Positions 36,865-45,563 of a DNA stretch of 64,000 nucleotides are shown one piece after another. The DNA is taken from contig NZ_JASZYE010000001.1 of assembly GCF_030317145.1 (NCBI RefSeq), forward strand, positions 1,612,001-1,676,000, written 5' to 3'. The notes beneath the pieces were generated by a model. It saw only the letters and a list, made by a program, of their open reading frames with translations. It was not told the DNA's origin and did no database searches. The DNA comes from Variovorax flavidus. GTDB lineage: Bacteria > Pseudomonadota > Gammaproteobacteria > Burkholderiales > Burkholderiaceae_C. The position numbers and the translations under genes are program-made. The number at the start of each line of letters is the position of its first letter. Position 1 is the stretch's first letter.

Positions 36865-38535
36865 ATGCCCCTGACCGCTGAAATGCGACGGTCGATCGAC
36901 CAGATTCGCGACTACCTGTTCGGCGGCGGCTACCCCGATCCCGTCAGCAATGCGGAGCAACTGTCATTCCTTTTCTTCTTCTGTCTCCACGAGAGCATCG
37001 ACGACGAAAACCGGATGCGCGCGGAGGCTCTCGACGAGCCGTACACCAGCGTCTTCAACGGCGAATGGACACTGAGGAATTCGACGAACGCTCCCCCTCC
37101 CTCCGCCCGTGACGGCAATCTGTTCGTGACACCCGGCGTCCGGACAGGCACGTCGACGATCCCGCGCAGCCGCTTCCGCTGGTCGGTCTGGGCCCGGGAA
37201 CTGTCCGGTGCGGAGCTGGTGAGCTTCGTGCGCGACGAGGTGTTTCCTTTCTTTGCGGAGATAGGTGCCGCAGGCGTGCATGACTTCATGCGTGGAGCGC
37301 GCCTCAACATCGACGAACCCACCGTGCTCTCGCAAGTCGTCCAGCTGGTGGACGGACTCGGGCTGGCCGAGGCCGATTCAGACACCAAGGGCGACCTGTT
37401 CGAGCACGTGCTGCGGCAGATCAGGCAGGCGGGCGAGCTGGGCCAGTTCCGCACGCCGCGCCACATCATCCGGGCGATCGTCGAGATGGTGGATCCGACC
37501 ATCGGCGAGACCATCTACGACCCTGCCGCCGGCACCGCGGGCTTCCTGGTCGCGGCCTACAACCACATCCGCCTCGCTCATTCGTCGCCCGACGCCATCG
37601 TGGACGCCGAAGTCGAAGGAAAGCACCAGCGGCGCGGCCTGGGCGACCAGCTCACGCCGGAGGACCTTGCCGTCCTGCGAGACCAGACCTTCTTCGGCAA
37701 CGACGTCGATCCGAAGATGGTGCGGCTCGCAACCATGAACCTCACGCTGCGCGGGCTCGCCAATGTTCGAATCCTGCAGCGCAACGTACTGACCAGCGTG
37801 CTCGACGACGAGCAGAAGGCCAGGCTGGGTCTTCCTCGCGATGGATTCCAGATGGTGCTAGCCAATCCGCCCTTCTCCGGCCGCATCGACAAGGATCGCA
37901 TTGCCGAGGAGGTTCGGGTCGGCAGCACCAGCAGCACCGAGCTGCTCTTTCTCAAGTACATGCTCGACAGCCTGCGGGCCGAGGGACGTGCCGCCGTCGT
38001 GGTGCCAGAGGGCGTGCTGTTCGGCTCCTCGGCGGCGCACCAGGCGCTGCGCCGTCAGCTCGTGGAAAGCAACCGGGTCGATGCGGTGATGAGCCTGCCG
38101 GGCGGGGTGTTCCACCCCTACTCGGGCGTGAAGACCTCGGTGCTCTTCTTTCGCAAGAGCGGGCAGACGGAGCATGTGCTGTTCCTGCATGTCGAGCAGG
38201 ACGGCTACGCCCTCGACGCCAATCACGACAGGCCAGTCGACCAGGATGACCTGCCCCAGCTCGCAAATGCCTACGCACGTCGCGACGAATCGCTGGCGCG
38301 TTGGCAGGTGCGAGAGCCCGAGGCCGAGTGGGACGAGAAATGGTGGTTCGCCGACGCTCCCACGCTGCGAGCCAATGACTACAACCTGTCGGCCAGCCGC
38401 TATCGCCCCTTGAGCGAAGCGCAGGCCGAACATCAGAAGCCGCTGGAAGTGATCGACGACGTCATCGCCCGGCAAACGGAGGCCGCCAAGGACATGGAAA
38501 CACTTCGGACAATGGTTGCGGAGCTGCATGGATGA
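36865..38535 (+). CDS. hsdM: Type I restriction-modification methyltransferase subunit HsdM
   Basis: N6-adenine methyltransferase of 556 aa. An N-terminal helical HsdM_N domain (residues 1-150) precedes the catalytic domain, with SAM-binding motif I at about residue 219 (DPAAGTAGF), FGNDVDPKMVRLATMNL and the catalytic N334-P-P-F. It needs HsdS for target recognition, whose ATG overlaps the hsdM stop by 4 bp. No hsdR lies on either side within the window, so restriction is not evident here. The conserved motifs appear intact. Confidence 0.95.
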   Translation: MPLTAEMRRSIDQIRDYLFGGGYPDPVSNAEQLSFLFFFCLHESIDDENRMRAEALDEPYTSVFNGEWTLRNSTNAPPPSARDGNLFVTPGVRTGTSTIPRSRFRWSVWARELSGAELVSFVRDEVFPFFAEIGAAGVHDFMRGARLNIDEPTVLSQVVQLVDGLGLAEADSDTKGDLFEHVLRQIRQAGELGQFRTPRHIIRAIVEMVDPTIGETIYDPAAGTAGFLVAAYNHIRLAHSSPDAIVDAEVEGKHQRRGLGDQLTPEDLAVLRDQTFFGNDVDPKMVRLATMNLTLRGLANVRILQRNVLTSVLDDEQKARLGLPRDGFQMVLANPPFSGRIDKDRIAEEVRVGSTSSTELLFLKYMLDSLRAEGRAAVVVPEGVLFGSSAAHQALRRQLVESNRVDAVMSLPGGVFHPYSGVKTSVLFFRKSGQTEHVLFLHVEQDGYALDANHDRPVDQDDLPQLANAYARRDESLARWQVREPEAEWDEKWWFADAPTLRANDYNLSASRYRPLSEAQAEHQKPLEVIDDVIARQTEAAKDMETLRTMVAELHG

Positions 38536-39710
38536 CTGCGCCATGGGTGGCGCTGCGGGAGGTGGTCGAGGCGAAAACGGGCACGATGAACCCGTCTGCC
38601 TGGCCCAATGACCCATTCACCTACGTCGACGTTGCCGCCGTCGACAACAAGAAGAAGACCATCACAGGCGCGCGCACCATCGCGGGCGCCGAGGCTCCGA
38701 GCCGCGCACGGAAGCTGATGCGCACCGGGGACGTGCTGGTCTCCACCGTGCGCCCGAACCTCAACGCCGTCGCGCTGGTGCCCGAGTCGCTCGACAACGA
38801 GGTCGCCAGCACCGCCTTCTGTGTCCTGCGCGCGACGCCGCGCGTGCTGCCCGAGTACCTGTATTTCTTCGTGCGCTCCAACCGTTTCGTTCGCAGCGTG
38901 AGCAAGCTCGCGAAGGGGGCGTTGTACCCGGCGGTGTCCGATTCGAGCATCCTCGACCAGAGATTGCCGCTGCCGGACCTGAAGCAGCAGCGGCGGCTCG
39001 TCGACGTGCTGCTCTGCGCGCAAGGCATCATCCGGCAGCGGCACGAGATCCGCGAGAAGATGACCCAGGTCGTGCCGGCCCTGTTCTTCGACATCTTCGG
39101 CGACTCCACCGCCAACACGAAGGGCTGGCCGATCGTGCAGCTCGAAAGCCTGTTGAAGCTCAATCCGCAGAACGGCCTGTACAAGCACAAGTCGGCCTAC
39201 GGCGCAGGCACGCCCATCGTGCGCATCGACACCTTTCGCGACGGCGAGATGGACGATCCGGCCTCGCTCAAGCGCCTGAAGCTCGACGACGATGAAGTAC
39301 GGCGCTATGGGCTGGACGAGGGCGACATCCTGGTCAACCGGGTCAACAGCCCCGACCACCTGGGCAAGAGCGTGCTGATCCCGGCGCTGGCGGAGCCGAC
39401 GGTGTTCGAGTCGAACATGATGCGGCTCGTGATGGACCGCGAACGCGCGCTGCCCCGCTACATCTTTGCCGCGCTGCAGACGAACCGGACGCGACGGCAC
39501 TTCCAGCTCAACGCCAAGCGCGCCATCAACCAGGCGAGCCTCAACCAGCAGGACCTGAAATCGCTGACGGTGATGCTCCCGCCGATGGAAAAGCAGGAGC
39601 GATTCGCGCGCTATGTGGAGGCCACGATGGTGAATTTCGCCAACGAGGCGCGGGCATTGAAAGGGATCGAGACGACGATGGAGTCCCTGCTGACGCGGAC
39701 CTTCGGCTGA
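38532..39710 (+). CDS. hsdS: Type I specificity subunit HsdS
   Basis: A 392-aa specificity protein with two target-recognition domains (residues about 5-150 and 200-345), each followed by a conserved helical spacer: LPLPDLKQQRRLVDVLLCAQ and LPPMEKQERFARYVEATM. The two TRDs would read the two halves of a bipartite site that cannot be predicted here. It is translationally coupled to hsdM. It appears intact, so a functional methyltransferase is likely. Confidence 0.93.
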   Translation: MTAPWVALREVVEAKTGTMNPSAWPNDPFTYVDVAAVDNKKKTITGARTIAGAEAPSRARKLMRTGDVLVSTVRPNLNAVALVPESLDNEVASTAFCVLRATPRVLPEYLYFFVRSNRFVRSVSKLAKGALYPAVSDSSILDQRLPLPDLKQQRRLVDVLLCAQGIIRQRHEIREKMTQVVPALFFDIFGDSTANTKGWPIVQLESLLKLNPQNGLYKHKSAYGAGTPIVRIDTFRDGEMDDPASLKRLKLDDDEVRRYGLDEGDILVNRVNSPDHLGKSVLIPALAEPTVFESNMMRLVMDRERALPRYIFAALQTNRTRRHFQLNAKRAINQASLNQQDLKSLTVMLPPMEKQERFARYVEATMVNFANEARALKGIETTMESLLTRTFG

Positions 39711-39728
39711 GACGCAATTCGGCGTACG

Positions 39729-39747
39729 CGGCTCGTTTCCCGAGCCG
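39729..39747. terminator. Hairpin between convergent hsdS and tetR
   Basis: CGGCTCG (39729-39735) and CGAGCCG (39741-39747) form a 7-bp stem with a 5-nt loop between two convergent genes. No T run follows directly, so termination efficiency is uncertain. Confidence 0.45.
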
Positions 39748-39756
39748 AGCCGAGTC

Positions 39757-40389
39757 TCACGTCGTTTTCCGCGCCGCCTCCACCAGCGCCCGGATCGCCC
39801 AGCGCCTGACTTTCAGCGCTTCGGCATCGTCGAGCTGCAAGACGTCCTTGAAAACCACCATCGCCTCGGTGCCGATGACCAGGGCGAGCGCGTGGGTCAG
39901 GTTCTTGAGCGCCGTGGGCTTGAACTGGCTGCGGGCCGGCTCCAGCGCGGCCTCGATGAGCGGCGTGCGGCGGTTCTGGCGTGCGGGCAGGTCGCCGTCG
40001 TGGTCTCCCCGCACGACCCGCTCGATCGAATGCGCCAGCATCATCCGCAGCGGCGCCTCGTTGGCGGCGATCATGTCGTGCAGCGCGCTGTCGACGCGCT
40101 CCAGGCGCGATACGGGGTCCAGCGTCTTCACGTCGTGCAGGACGTCCCCGGCCTCGGGGACGGCCATGTCGAGCGACGCCTCGCGGTGCAGCGCATCCAC
40201 GTTCGGGAAATAGCGGTAGGCCGTCGCGCGCGACACGGCCGCCTCCTCGGCGATTTCCTCCAGCGTGGGCTTGCGCCCCTGCTTCAGCAGGCGCGACGCA
40301 GCTTGCAGGAGATCCTTGCGCGTGCGTCGGCGCTGGTTGGGGCGCCCGGTGGTGGTGTCGATGGAAGTCTGGCCGGTCTGCATGCGCAT
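39757..40389 (-). CDS. TetR-family transcriptional regulator
   Basis: A 210-aa repressor. The helix-turn-helix lies at about residues 25-65 (PTLEEIAEEAAVSRATAYRYFPNVDAL), preceded by a basic patch (GRPNQRRRTRKDL); the remainder is a helical ligand-binding domain. ATG 40389 lies 11 nt after the SnoaL stop; a second ATG at 40383 is an alternative. It probably represses its own operon through the TGAGA-N6-TCTCA palindrome at 40871-40886. The inducer is unknown. Confidence 0.88.
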   Translation of the reverse strand: MRMQTGQTSIDTTTGRPNQRRRTRKDLLQAASRLLKQGRKPTLEEIAEEAAVSRATAYRYFPNVDALHREASLDMAVPEAGDVLHDVKTLDPVSRLERVDSALHDMIAANEAPLRMMLAHSIERVVRGDHDGDLPARQNRRTPLIEAALEPARSQFKPTALKNLTHALALVIGTEAMVVFKDVLQLDDAEALKVRRWAIRALVEAARKTT

Positions 40390-40400
40390 CGTGCCCGGCC

Positions 40401-40823
40401 TCAATCCTGGGGAAGTTGCCTGATGATGGCCGCGAGATCCAGCCACACGTTCTCGCGCTGGATGTCGCCGCTCTCGGCGAACTCGACCACGTGCAGCAGG
40501 CGAAACTCGAGCGGACGTCCCTTGCCTTCGAGGCCGAAAGGCCTGCCCGGCGCCTTGCCCCGCCACAGCGATTCGTCGACCAGGAAGCCATCGCCGTACA
40601 GGCGGCGCAGACACTCGACTTTGCTGTCCGACAGGTCGTTGAACAGGCTTTCGTAGAACGGCCGCGCGCCGGCATGGCCGCGCGTCGGCCCTGACGGCGA
40701 ACCGACGATGTCGTGCTCCACGTCGGGCGAAAGCGTGGCCAGGACGCCCTCGACATCGTCGTTCGCTTCGAAGTTGAAGTGCTCGTCGATCTTGCGGTCC
40801 ATCTCCGTGCGGGTCAGTGCCAT
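40401..40823 (-). CDS. SnoaL/NTF2-like protein
   Basis: A 140-aa protein of the NTF2-like fold (SnoaL-type; MDRKIDEHFNFEANDDVEGV, VVEFAESGDIQRENVWLDLA). Such proteins are polyketide cyclases, isomerases or binding proteins; no catalytic set can be assigned. A GGAGG ribosome site precedes ATG 40823. First gene of a two-gene operon with tetR, so it is likely induced by whatever the repressor senses. Confidence 0.82.
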   Translation of the reverse strand: MALTRTEMDRKIDEHFNFEANDDVEGVLATLSPDVEHDIVGSPSGPTRGHAGARPFYESLFNDLSDSKVECLRRLYGDGFLVDESLWRGKAPGRPFGLEGKGRPLEFRLLHVVEFAESGDIQRENVWLDLAAIIRQLPQD

Positions 40824-40863
40824 GTCAGGTCCTCCGGCAGGTTCTTGCTTGGTGCGCCTCTGT

Positions 40864-40892
40864 ACTTTAGTGAGACAAAAATCTCATTGCAA
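40864..40892 (-). promoter_or_regulatory. snoaL-tetR promoter with TetR-type operator in the spacer
   Basis: On the minus strand, TTGCAA (-35, 40892-40887) is followed by 17 bp and TAAAGT (-10, 40869-40864). The spacer consists almost wholly of the inverted repeat TGAGA-N6-TCTCA (40871-40886). A 14-bp segment covering the -35 (TCTCATTGCAAGAA, 40882-40895) is repeated exactly at 40920-40933. Confidence 0.6.
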
Positions 40893-40955
40893 GAATTTAA
40901 TCTCGATTTAGTACAAAGTTCTCATTGCAAGAAGCTATGGCCTGCCGGCTGATGC

Positions 40956-41999
40956 TCAACGCGCCGAATCGGCGAGTTGCCTGCGGCGGTATTCGCCCTG
41001 CCGCACGAACATCCAGCCGGGGTATTCGGCAGGCAGGCGGCTTACCTCGTCGAGCTGCGCCAGTTCGGCTGCACTCAACTCCACCTGCGTGGCGGCCATG
41101 TTGTCGGCAAGCTGCTCGGGCCGCTTCGCGCCGACGATGACGCTCGTCACCTGCGGCTGGTGCAGCAGCCAGGCGAGCGCAATCTGCGCCACCGAGACAC
41201 CGTGCGCCGCCGCGATGGGGCGCATCGCGTCGATGCAGTCATAGGCGCGATCCTTGTGGACGGGCGGGAAATCGAAGGTCGTGCGGCGGCTGCCCTGCTC
41301 GCCCTGCTGGTCGCGTCCGTACTTGCCGCTGAGCAGGCCGCCCGCGAGCGGGCTCCACACCATCAGGCCGACGCCTTCGCTGCGCAGCATCGGGACCAGC
41401 TCGCGCTCGAGATCGCGCCCGGCGATGGTGTAGTAGGCTTGGAGCGACTCGAAGCGCGACAGCCCCCAGCGCTCGGCGATGCCGAGCGCCTTGACGATCT
41501 GCCACGCAGCCCAGTTGGAGACGCCGACATAGCGCACATGGCCTTGCCGCACGAGCTGGTCTAGCGCGCGGACCGTCTCCTCGATCGGCGTGGCCGGGTC
41601 GAAGCCGTGGATCTGGTACAGGTCGATGTGATCGAGTTGCAGCCGCTTCAGGCTGGCCTTGACGCCGTCCATGATGTGGCCGCGCGAGGCGCCCCGCGCG
41701 TTCGGGCCCGGGCCGGTCTCGCTGAACACCTTGGTCGCGACGATCACGTTGTCGCGCGGAACCTTGAGGTTCTTCAGCGCCTGCCCCGTGATCTGCTCGG
41801 ACAGCCCGCCCGAGTACATGTCGGCGGTATCGATGAAGTTGATGCCCGCGTCGAGCGCGGCGCCGACAAGGCGTTCGGCATCGGCCTGTTGCACGTCGCC
41901 GATCTGCGACCACATGCCTTCGCCGCCGCCGAAAGTCATGGTGCCCAGGCAAAGTTCGGACACGAAAAGGCCGGTACGGCCGAGTGGATGGTGACGCAT
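40956..41999 (-). CDS. Aldo/keto reductase
   Basis: NAD(P)H-dependent oxidoreductase of 347 aa with a TIM-barrel AKR fold. The tetrad is visible: Asp and Tyr in FIDTADMYSGGLSEQ, Lys in VIVATKVFSE, and His in LDHIDLYQIHGFDP. Cofactor-binding residues lie in the C-terminal SVIVGAKRPEQLADN. ATG 41999 follows AAGGAG; upstream in-frame sequence is without similarity. Substrate unknown. Confidence 0.92.
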   Translation of the reverse strand: MRHHPLGRTGLFVSELCLGTMTFGGGEGMWSQIGDVQQADAERLVGAALDAGINFIDTADMYSGGLSEQITGQALKNLKVPRDNVIVATKVFSETGPGPNARGASRGHIMDGVKASLKRLQLDHIDLYQIHGFDPATPIEETVRALDQLVRQGHVRYVGVSNWAAWQIVKALGIAERWGLSRFESLQAYYTIAGRDLERELVPMLRSEGVGLMVWSPLAGGLLSGKYGRDQQGEQGSRRTTFDFPPVHKDRAYDCIDAMRPIAAAHGVSVAQIALAWLLHQPQVTSVIVGAKRPEQLADNMAATQVELSAAELAQLDEVSRLPAEYPGWMFVRQGEYRRRQLADSAR

Positions 42000-42311
42000 G
42001 AAAGAAGACTCCTTGAGCGAAACGTAGATCCGGGCCAGACGAGGACGCAGCGCCTGGGCTCGGGCGAGCCCGCGAGCATAGGCGTCCCCGGAAATTCGTG
42101 CAGGCGGCGGCCGGACCGCATCCTTTCGGGCTACCGGATCGTCTTTGTCACACAATCATTCCGGCGCCTGCCGACCGGAGAAAGGTCCGATCATGAAACG
42201 CATGATGCGATGGCCAGGTGAGCAACATCCGCGATTTCAGGCACGTGCCCTACATCGCGCAGGAGGCGACCTTCGAGCTTGCACCGTGAATACTGCGGCA
42301 GCGTGCAGGGG
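42000..42311. other. 312-bp intergenic stretch without a recognised gene
   Basis: Between the aldo/keto reductase start and the cytochrome c stop. It contains a short frame at about 42193 (MKRMMRWPGEQHPRFQ) with a good GGAGAAAGG ribosome site, which runs on antisense into the cytochrome gene, and a GTG-initiated 23-codon frame one base out of phase (SNIRDFRHVPYIAQ). This could be the remnant of a small broken gene. No terminator or RNA was recognised. Confidence 0.35.
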
Positions 42312-42917
42312 TCAGAGACCCGTGAGGAAGTGCGCGAGGTTCTCGATGTCCTGCGCGCTCAGCGTGTTCGCCACGCTGGTCATGGTCCCGGCATCGTTGG
42401 TGCGCTTGCGCGCCTTGAAGTCGGAAAGCTGCTTGACGATGTAGTCGTAGTTCTGCCCCGACACGCGCGGCACTTCGTTCTGGCCCGCAAAGCCGCCGAG
42501 ATGGCACATGGTGCAGAGCGTCTCCTCCGCCTTGAGCTTGCCCAGCTTCGCCTTCTCCGCGCTCGGGGCGAAGCGCTGGCGCGGCGGCTTCTGCGCGGCG
42601 AAGTAGTCCGACAACTCGCGCATCTCGTCGCGCGTCATGCCGGCGACCATCGGCGTCATGAGTTCGTTGGTCCGACGGCCTTCCTGGAAGTCCCTCAGCT
42701 GCAGGTACATGTAGCGCGAAGTCTGGCCCGCGAGGATCGGGTAGATGGGCAGGATGGGTTGCCCATCGACGCCATGGCATGCAGCGCACGCGGCCGCTTT
42801 CGCCGGCACTGCCGCCGCCTGCTGCGCATGCGCACCTGAACACGTCCACACGGCGCCCGCGGCAACCGCCAGCACAGCAAGACGCGTTCGGAAAACAACA
42901 GCCCGGGCGAGCGTCAC
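42312..42917 (-). CDS. Diheme cytochrome c (c4-like)
   Basis: A 201-aa periplasmic cytochrome with two c-type heme sites: C44-A-A-C47-H48 and C135-T-M-C138-H139; methionine ligands are available in each half ([17 protein letters not shown]). Signal peptide cleavage is near SGAHAQ. The GTG start at 42917 overlaps the stop of the PQQ dehydrogenase (GTGA), so synthesis is coupled one to one. It is the probable electron acceptor of that dehydrogenase, passing electrons to the respiratory chain. The longer open frame upstream is a shadow of the dehydrogenase. Confidence 0.9.
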   Translation of the reverse strand: MTLARAVVFRTRLAVLAVAAGAVWTCSGAHAQQAAAVPAKAAACAACHGVDGQPILPIYPILAGQTSRYMYLQLRDFQEGRRTNELMTPMVAGMTRDEMRELSDYFAAQKPPRQRFAPSAEKAKLGKLKAEETLCTMCHLGGFAGQNEVPRVSGQNYDYIVKQLSDFKARKRTNDAGTMTSVANTLSAQDIENLAHFLTGL

Positions 42918-44650
42918 GGCAACGCGAACACCACGACCGAATTGCCCCGCTTGAAGTCGAGCTGCGTATTGCCACCCGCTGCAACGGCGACGTACTGCTT
43001 GCCGCCGACGGCGTAGGACACCGGGGGTGCGTTCACGCCGGCACCGCATTGGTATTCCCAGAGCTTCTTGCCGCTCTTGGCGTCGAACGCGCGGAACAGT
43101 CCGTTGCCCTCGCCGTTGAAGACGAGGTTGCCGCCCGTGGCCAGGACGCCACCGATCAGGGGCTGCGCGGTGTCGAATTTCCATGCGACCTTGCCGCTGT
43201 CGACGTTGACCGCCACGAGCCGTCCCGATTGCTGCTCGGAGGGAATCACCTTGAAGGCACCGCCCAGCCACAGCTTGCCGCCCGGATACTTGGCCTCTTC
43301 GACGTGATAGGTCATCGGCTGGTGCAGGTTGGCCGCGTACGCCAGGCGCAGTTTCGGATTGACCGCCATCGGGCTCCATTCGACGCCGCCGTTGGCACCG
43401 GGCAGCATGCGCGCACCGTCCTTGGTCGGCAGCACCCACATGTTCTCCTGCGGGACCATCGCCTCGCTGAAGCGGATCAGTTCGCCGGTGGCGCGATCGT
43501 GCACGTAGATGTGGCCGGTCTTGCCGCCGTGGATCGCCACCTTGCGCATCTTCCCGTCCTTGCCCTTCGCCTCCGTCAGGATCACCGGCGAGACGGCGTC
43601 CAGGTCCCACACGTCGTGAGGCACGTACTGGTAGTGCCACTTGTACTTGCCGGTGTTGAGGTCGATCGCGACGATCGAGTCGGTGTAGAGGTTGTCGCCG
43701 GGGCGTTCCGCGCCATAAAGGTCAGGGCTCGGATTGCCGACCACGAAGAACACCGTGCTGGTTTCCTTGTCGATGGCGGGCGCCATCCAGACGCCGCCAC
43801 CCAGCGTCTTGTAGAAGTCACCGCCCTTGGCAAACTGCGCCTTCTCGGCGTCGATGTCGCGGTGCAGATCGCGCTGGGTCGCGTCCTTGGCGGCCCACAC
43901 CCCTTCGTGCCCTTTTTCAGGCACGGTGTCGAAGGTCCAGAGCAGTTTGCCGTCGTTCGCGTCGAAGGCCTTCACGAAGCCCCGCACGCCGTACTCGCCG
44001 CCATTGGTGCCGATGAGGATCTTGCCGTTCACGGCCACCGGCGCCATGGTTTCGGAATAGCCCAACTCGGGATCGGCGATCTGCGTCGACCACAGCACCT
44101 TGCCGCTCTTCGCATCGAGCGCAAGCAGCTTGGCGTCCAGCGTGCCCATGTAGAGCCGGTCGCCCATGACCGCGACGCCGCGATTGTTCGGGCCGCAGCA
44201 GAAGGTGGTGACCGGACCCATCTTGTGCTTGTAGTGCCAGAACTCCTTGCCCGTCGCGGCATCGAGCGCATACACATGGTTGTAGGAAGTGGTGATGAAC
44301 ATTACGCCGTCGACGACGATGGGCGCGGTCTCCATCGATTCCAGCACCTCGGTCTGGAAGGTGAACGCCGGCCGAAGCTTTCCGACGTTGCCCGTGTTGA
44401 TCTGCGTCGCCGGGTAGAAGCGCGTCTGCGCATAGTTCATGTTCGAGTGCAGGAAGTTGGCGGCTTCCTTGTCGGCGGCGTCGAGCTGGCTCTGAGACAC
44501 CGAGATGGTTTTCGGCACCGGCGTGCCCGTGGCAGCGGCCTGTCCCGTCACTTCGGCCTGGCCGAATGCCGCCGTCGACAGCAGCCCGAGGGCCGGTATC
44601 GCAACGAGCGCACGGCTCCAGTCGCGGGTGGTCTTGAACTTCTTGAGCAT
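42914..44650 (-). CDS. PQQ-dependent dehydrogenase (quinoprotein alcohol dehydrogenase type)
   Basis: Periplasmic quinoprotein of 578 aa with a signal peptide (cleavage near TAAFGQ) and an eight-bladed propeller with W-docking repeats ([33 protein letters not shown]). The adjacent Cys pair that stacks on PQQ is C151-C152 (TTFCCGP). The catalytic Asp is predicted at D349 in [12 protein letters not shown]351, two residues later, is the extra Asp associated with lanthanide-type enzymes such as XoxF and PedH. No cytochrome domain is fused; a diheme cytochrome follows. Substrate is an alcohol or aldehyde, not determinable. No pqq synthesis genes are nearby. Confidence 0.92.
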   Translation of the reverse strand: MLKKFKTTRDWSRALVAIPALGLLSTAAFGQAEVTGQAAATGTPVPKTISVSQSQLDAADKEAANFLHSNMNYAQTRFYPATQINTGNVGKLRPAFTFQTEVLESMETAPIVVDGVMFITTSYNHVYALDAATGKEFWHYKHKMGPVTTFCCGPNNRGVAVMGDRLYMGTLDAKLLALDAKSGKVLWSTQIADPELGYSETMAPVAVNGKILIGTNGGEYGVRGFVKAFDANDGKLLWTFDTVPEKGHEGVWAAKDATQRDLHRDIDAEKAQFAKGGDFYKTLGGGVWMAPAIDKETSTVFFVVGNPSPDLYGAERPGDNLYTDSIVAIDLNTGKYKWHYQYVPHDVWDLDAVSPVILTEAKGKDGKMRKVAIHGGKTGHIYVHDRATGELIRFSEAMVPQENMWVLPTKDGARMLPGANGGVEWSPMAVNPKLRLAYAANLHQPMTYHVEEAKYPGGKLWLGGAFKVIPSEQQSGRLVAVNVDSGKVAWKFDTAQPLIGGVLATGGNLVFNGEGNGLFRAFDAKSGKKLWEYQCGAGVNAPPVSYAVGGKQYVAVAAGGNTQLDFKRGNSVVVFALP

Positions 44651-44876
44651 CGCGGGTCTCCTCAGGCCTTTTTGCCTTTTTATTGCCCACCGCGGCGAAA
44701 CCGGAGCCGGTCCCGCAAGGCAGGTGCAGCGCGCGGTGGAAGCGCCCGCAACAGCACCCGACCGTCCGGAGACGGCTCAGCTGTCATGCCTCGCTTGCTA
44801 GCGTAGCCACAATCAGGTCCACTGAATAGAAGATTCTTTCGGTGCACCGCAGCATTTATCGATGGAGAACCGAGCC

Positions 44877-45554
44877 ATGAAAAGACCGGCCCCGATGCGC
44901 TTTTTCGCGCGCATGTCATGGCGTTGCGCGCTCATGATGTCGATGCTTCCGATCCATGCCGGCGCACAGCCGGAGACCGATCCGAGCCCCAATGCCCAGT
45001 TGCTCGTCGCCGCGAGACAGGGCCAGATCGAACGGGTGAAGGAACTGCTCGCACGCGGCGCGGTGGTCGATTCGCGCAACCGCCTGGGCAAGACGCCGCT
45101 GTTGATTGCCTGCGAAAAGGGAAATGCAGCCCTCGGCATCGCATTGATCGACGCGAAAGCCGATGTGAACCTTCCCTCGGTCGAGCAAGTCACGCCGCTG
45201 ATGGCAGCGAGCTACAGCGGCAACGCCGAACTCGTGAAGCGCCTGCTCGCCGCGGGCGCGCGCACTGACGCGACCGACCGCATGAACAAGTCGGCACCGG
45301 TGTATGCGGCAGGCCAGGGGAACGCGGCGGCGCTGGATGCCCTGCTTGCGGCCGGCATCGACGTCAACGCCACCTACGAACACAAGCTGACGCTGCTGAT
45401 GTGGGCCGCGGGGCAAGGACACGCCGATGCCGTCCGGCTGCTGCTCACGCGCGGGGCGAAGCCCGACATGCGCGACGACCGCGGCCTCACCGCGATCGAG
45501 ATCGCGCGCGGGGCCGGCCAGGCCGATGCAGTGCAGTCGGCAGGCCTTCGCTGA
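44877..45554 (+). CDS. Secreted ankyrin-repeat protein
   Basis: A 225-aa protein with a signal peptide (basic start, hydrophobic MSWRCALMMSMLPIHAGAQ) and five ankyrin repeats (ARQGQIERVKELLARGAVVD, GKTPLLIACEKGN, TPLMAASYSGNAELVKRLL, SAPVYAAGQGNAAALDALL, LTLLMWAAGQGHADAVRLLL). Ankyrin domains mediate protein binding; periplasmic ones are often linked with catalase or redox partners. The start at ATG 44877 is chosen because GGAGA lies 7 nt before it; an ATG at 44862 is in frame. Divergent from the dehydrogenase. Confidence 0.88.
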   Translation: MKRPAPMRFFARMSWRCALMMSMLPIHAGAQPETDPSPNAQLLVAARQGQIERVKELLARGAVVDSRNRLGKTPLLIACEKGNAALGIALIDAKADVNLPSVEQVTPLMAASYSGNAELVKRLLAAGARTDATDRMNKSAPVYAAGQGNAAALDALLAAGIDVNATYEHKLTLLMWAAGQGHADAVRLLLTRGAKPDMRDDRGLTAIEIARGAGQADAVQSAGLR

Positions 45555-45563
45555 GGCGGGCCG

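Noticed and set aside
36865..39710. Possibility that hsdMS forms part of a larger defence island
   Set aside because: The flanking genes (AstE-like hydrolase, tetR, snoaL) are metabolic or regulatory, and base composition does not visibly differ from neighbours.
42918..43640. Extension of the cytochrome c frame upstream of 42917
   Set aside because: It is a frame-shifted shadow of the PQQ dehydrogenase; the GTG at 42917 overlaps the dehydrogenase stop and precedes a good signal peptide.
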